In this document: in pieces, positions 62,973 through 64,000 of the stretch
How positions within the stretch are numbered: the stretch's first letter is position 1
Layout: every line of letters begins with the position of its first letter
Assembly: GCA_021773055.1 (NCBI GenBank)
Contig: JAJFKV010000039.1
Location: forward strand, 1-64,000
DNA: 64,000 bases
Direction: 5' to 3'
Source of the DNA: Woeseiaceae bacterium
GTDB taxonomy: Bacteria; Pseudomonadota; Gammaproteobacteria; Steroidobacterales; Woeseiaceae
Notes under the pieces: model-generated
Told to the model about the DNA's origin: nothing
What the model saw: only the letters and a program-made list of their open reading frames with translations
The model's database searches: none
Program-made: the position numbers and the translations under genes

Positions 62973-63592
62973 ACAAACTCGCACACACAATACTTTGGGT
63001 TGTCGGACTGGCGCTCACCGGCTGCGCGACCTCGCCATCAGCGCGCCTGTATGTCATCGAGCCAATGCTTATATCGGATCGCGAAAGCGTAGAAAGTGAC
63101 TTGACCATTGTCGTCGGACCGATTTCCTTGACGGAACAGCTAAATCGCAGGGGGATTCTGACCCGCGACCATCGCTACAGAGCCACTGTGGCGGAGTTCG
63201 ATCGGTGGGCGGAACCGCTCGATGACAATATAGCCGCGGTGATTGCCGAGAACTTGTCGGCGCTGGTGCCGACCGGTCTTGTAACGGCGTATCCGTGGGA
63301 GCATTCCGGGCCGGTCGACTACACGGTCCGGCTTCAGATTCATCGCTTCGGCAGGGCTCCCGGCGGGGAGGTTGTGCTGAGCACGTCGTGGACGATCGTG
63401 GATTCGGACAATGCGCTGATCAAACTTAAGCGGGATCGCTACATCGAGTCGCTGGACGGTAACGACGTTGTAGCGACGGTCGCTGCGATGAGCCGAAGTC
63501 TTGAGCGACTCAGTCGCGACATATCAAACGACCTGGTTGACGCAGAAGCGGCTGTGCGGCAACTCTCGATGGTTCAGGACTTAAAACCATGA
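62969..63592 (+). CDS. ABC-type transport auxiliary lipoprotein (PqiC-like)
   Basis: Outer-membrane lipoprotein of 207 residues: lipobox LALTGC (Cys about 19), then SARLYVIEPM and the DRWAEPLDDNIAAVIAENLSAL motif of the PqiC/DUF330 family. PqiC-like proteins sit at the outer-membrane end of MCE tunnels and probably take delivered lipid. Overlap with MlaD-like and DUF3313 genes by ATGA makes it part of the same operon. Confidence 0.87.
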   Translation: MNKLAHTILWVVGLALTGCATSPSARLYVIEPMLISDRESVESDLTIVVGPISLTEQLNRRGILTRDHRYRATVAEFDRWAEPLDDNIAAVIAENLSALVPTGLVTAYPWEHSGPVDYTVRLQIHRFGRAPGGEVVLSTSWTIVDSDNALIKLKRDRYIESLDGNDVVATVAAMSRSLERLSRDISNDLVDAEAAVRQLSMVQDLKP

Positions 63593-64000
63593 CTCGGCGT
63601 CTGAAACCGATCTTGCCGGGGGTGCTTTTGATCATTGTCAGCGCTTGTGCTGCACCTGTAACAGAACAGGATCGATCAGGGTTCATCACCGATTACTCGT
63701 CATTGGAACGTGTTGCCGACAACGCCTACCGTTACACGGGTCCTAAAGTGAAGGACTATTCATCGTTCATCATTGATGGCCCGGCGATGCTGTTTCAAAA
63801 CGAATCCGCCGACGGAAGCCGCGAGTTCAGTGATGCAGAGCTTGAAGAGCTCGTGACCTATTTTCGAGATCGTTTGACAAAGGCGCTAACACAAGATCAT
63901 GGTTATGCTGTCGTGACTGACGCGGGCCCCGGCGTTGCGACGATCCGTATTGGTATTACCGCGTTGGATGCCACCATTGGTGCACTGAATGTGACTATTT
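63589..64000 (+). CDS. DUF3313 lipoprotein (partial, runs off right edge)
   Basis: The first about 137 residues of a lipoprotein: signal with lipobox IVSAC, then FITDYSSLERVADNAYRYTG and a later DRLTKALTQDHGYAV region, the entry of DUF3313 proteins (usual length about 220). Function unknown. Its ATG overlaps the preceding stop by ATGA, so it is co-translated with the Mla-like operon and may be its further outer-membrane component. The C-terminal part is outside the window. Confidence 0.8.
   Translation, partial: MTRRLKPILPGVLLIIVSACAAPVTEQDRSGFITDYSSLERVADNAYRYTGPKVKDYSSFIIDGPAMLFQNESADGSREFSDAELEELVTYFRDRLTKALTQDHGYAVVTDAGPGVATIRIGITALDATIGALNVTI

Overview
The window looks like chromosomal DNA of a free-living, aerobic, Gram-negative proteobacterium, most likely a marine or sediment gammaproteobacterium. 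This is inferred from two TonB-dependent receptors, a TRAP transporter, RstAB- and BaeSR-like two-component systems, OxyR-type regulators with catalase, a DUF3019-MipA pair and an Mla/MCE lipid-transport operon. Gene density is high and many neighbours overlap by ATGA. No rRNA, tRNA, CRISPR array, prophage or intact transposon was seen. Mobile DNA is limited to decayed IS481-type remnants near 2.8 and 8.8-9.0 kb, and there is one decayed gene start near 6.8 kb.

Layout. 1-5.9 kb (minus strand): two-subunit molybdenum hydroxylase (large subunit cut by the left edge), then a complete TRAP transporter of the 2-oxo-acid-binding type with a strong hairpin between its binding-protein and permease genes. 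6-9 kb: small rhodanese, a relic of a TPR-protein gene, zinc-ribbon protein, Lnb/DUF4105 protein, spermidine-synthase-like protein and an IS481 relic. 9.1-14.1 kb: a four-gene co-directional cluster (PLP decarboxylase, sodium:amino-acid symporter, cis-3-hydroxy-L-proline dehydratase, DapA-family deaminase) that reads as a hydroxyproline or related amino-acid catabolic unit, followed by an AraC regulator with a membrane N-terminus and a secreted amidohydrolase. 16.9-20.9 kb (minus): BaeSR-like two-component system, small Cys-containing secreted protein, YHYH lipoprotein and an EF-hand secreted protein. 21-29.3 kb (plus): exported SAM-hydrolase-like protein, TonB receptor, M20 peptidase, then an Oar-like TonB receptor.

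29.3-34.7 kb is visibly GC-richer: mipA-DUF3019-rstA-rstB on the minus strand, divergent from a beta-propeller lipoprotein. 34.7-39 kb: lipoprotein sulfurtransferase, membrane protein, NAD-binding epimerase-like protein and a large unknown protein. 39-41.7 kb: catalase divergent from oxyR. 41.7-45.6 kb: uracil-DNA glycosylase-like protein, AraC regulator, then a cytochrome P460 / cytochrome c / cytochrome b561 unit facing an NrtS-like membrane protein. 45.8-55.3 kb: an NmrA-RND efflux operon ending in an unknown protein, divergent from a TolB/TPR protein with a winged-helix-like N-terminus. A 26-bp direct-repeat element is shared between the NrtS and NmrA promoters. 55.4-59 kb: quinone-oxidoreductase-like enzyme, class III aminotransferase and a second OxyR-like regulator. 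59-64 kb: ECF sigma/anti-sigma pair divergent from an MlaE-MlaF-MlaD-lipoprotein-DUF3313 operon that runs off the right edge.

All calls come from reading motifs, gene order and remembered family features. No database search was run.
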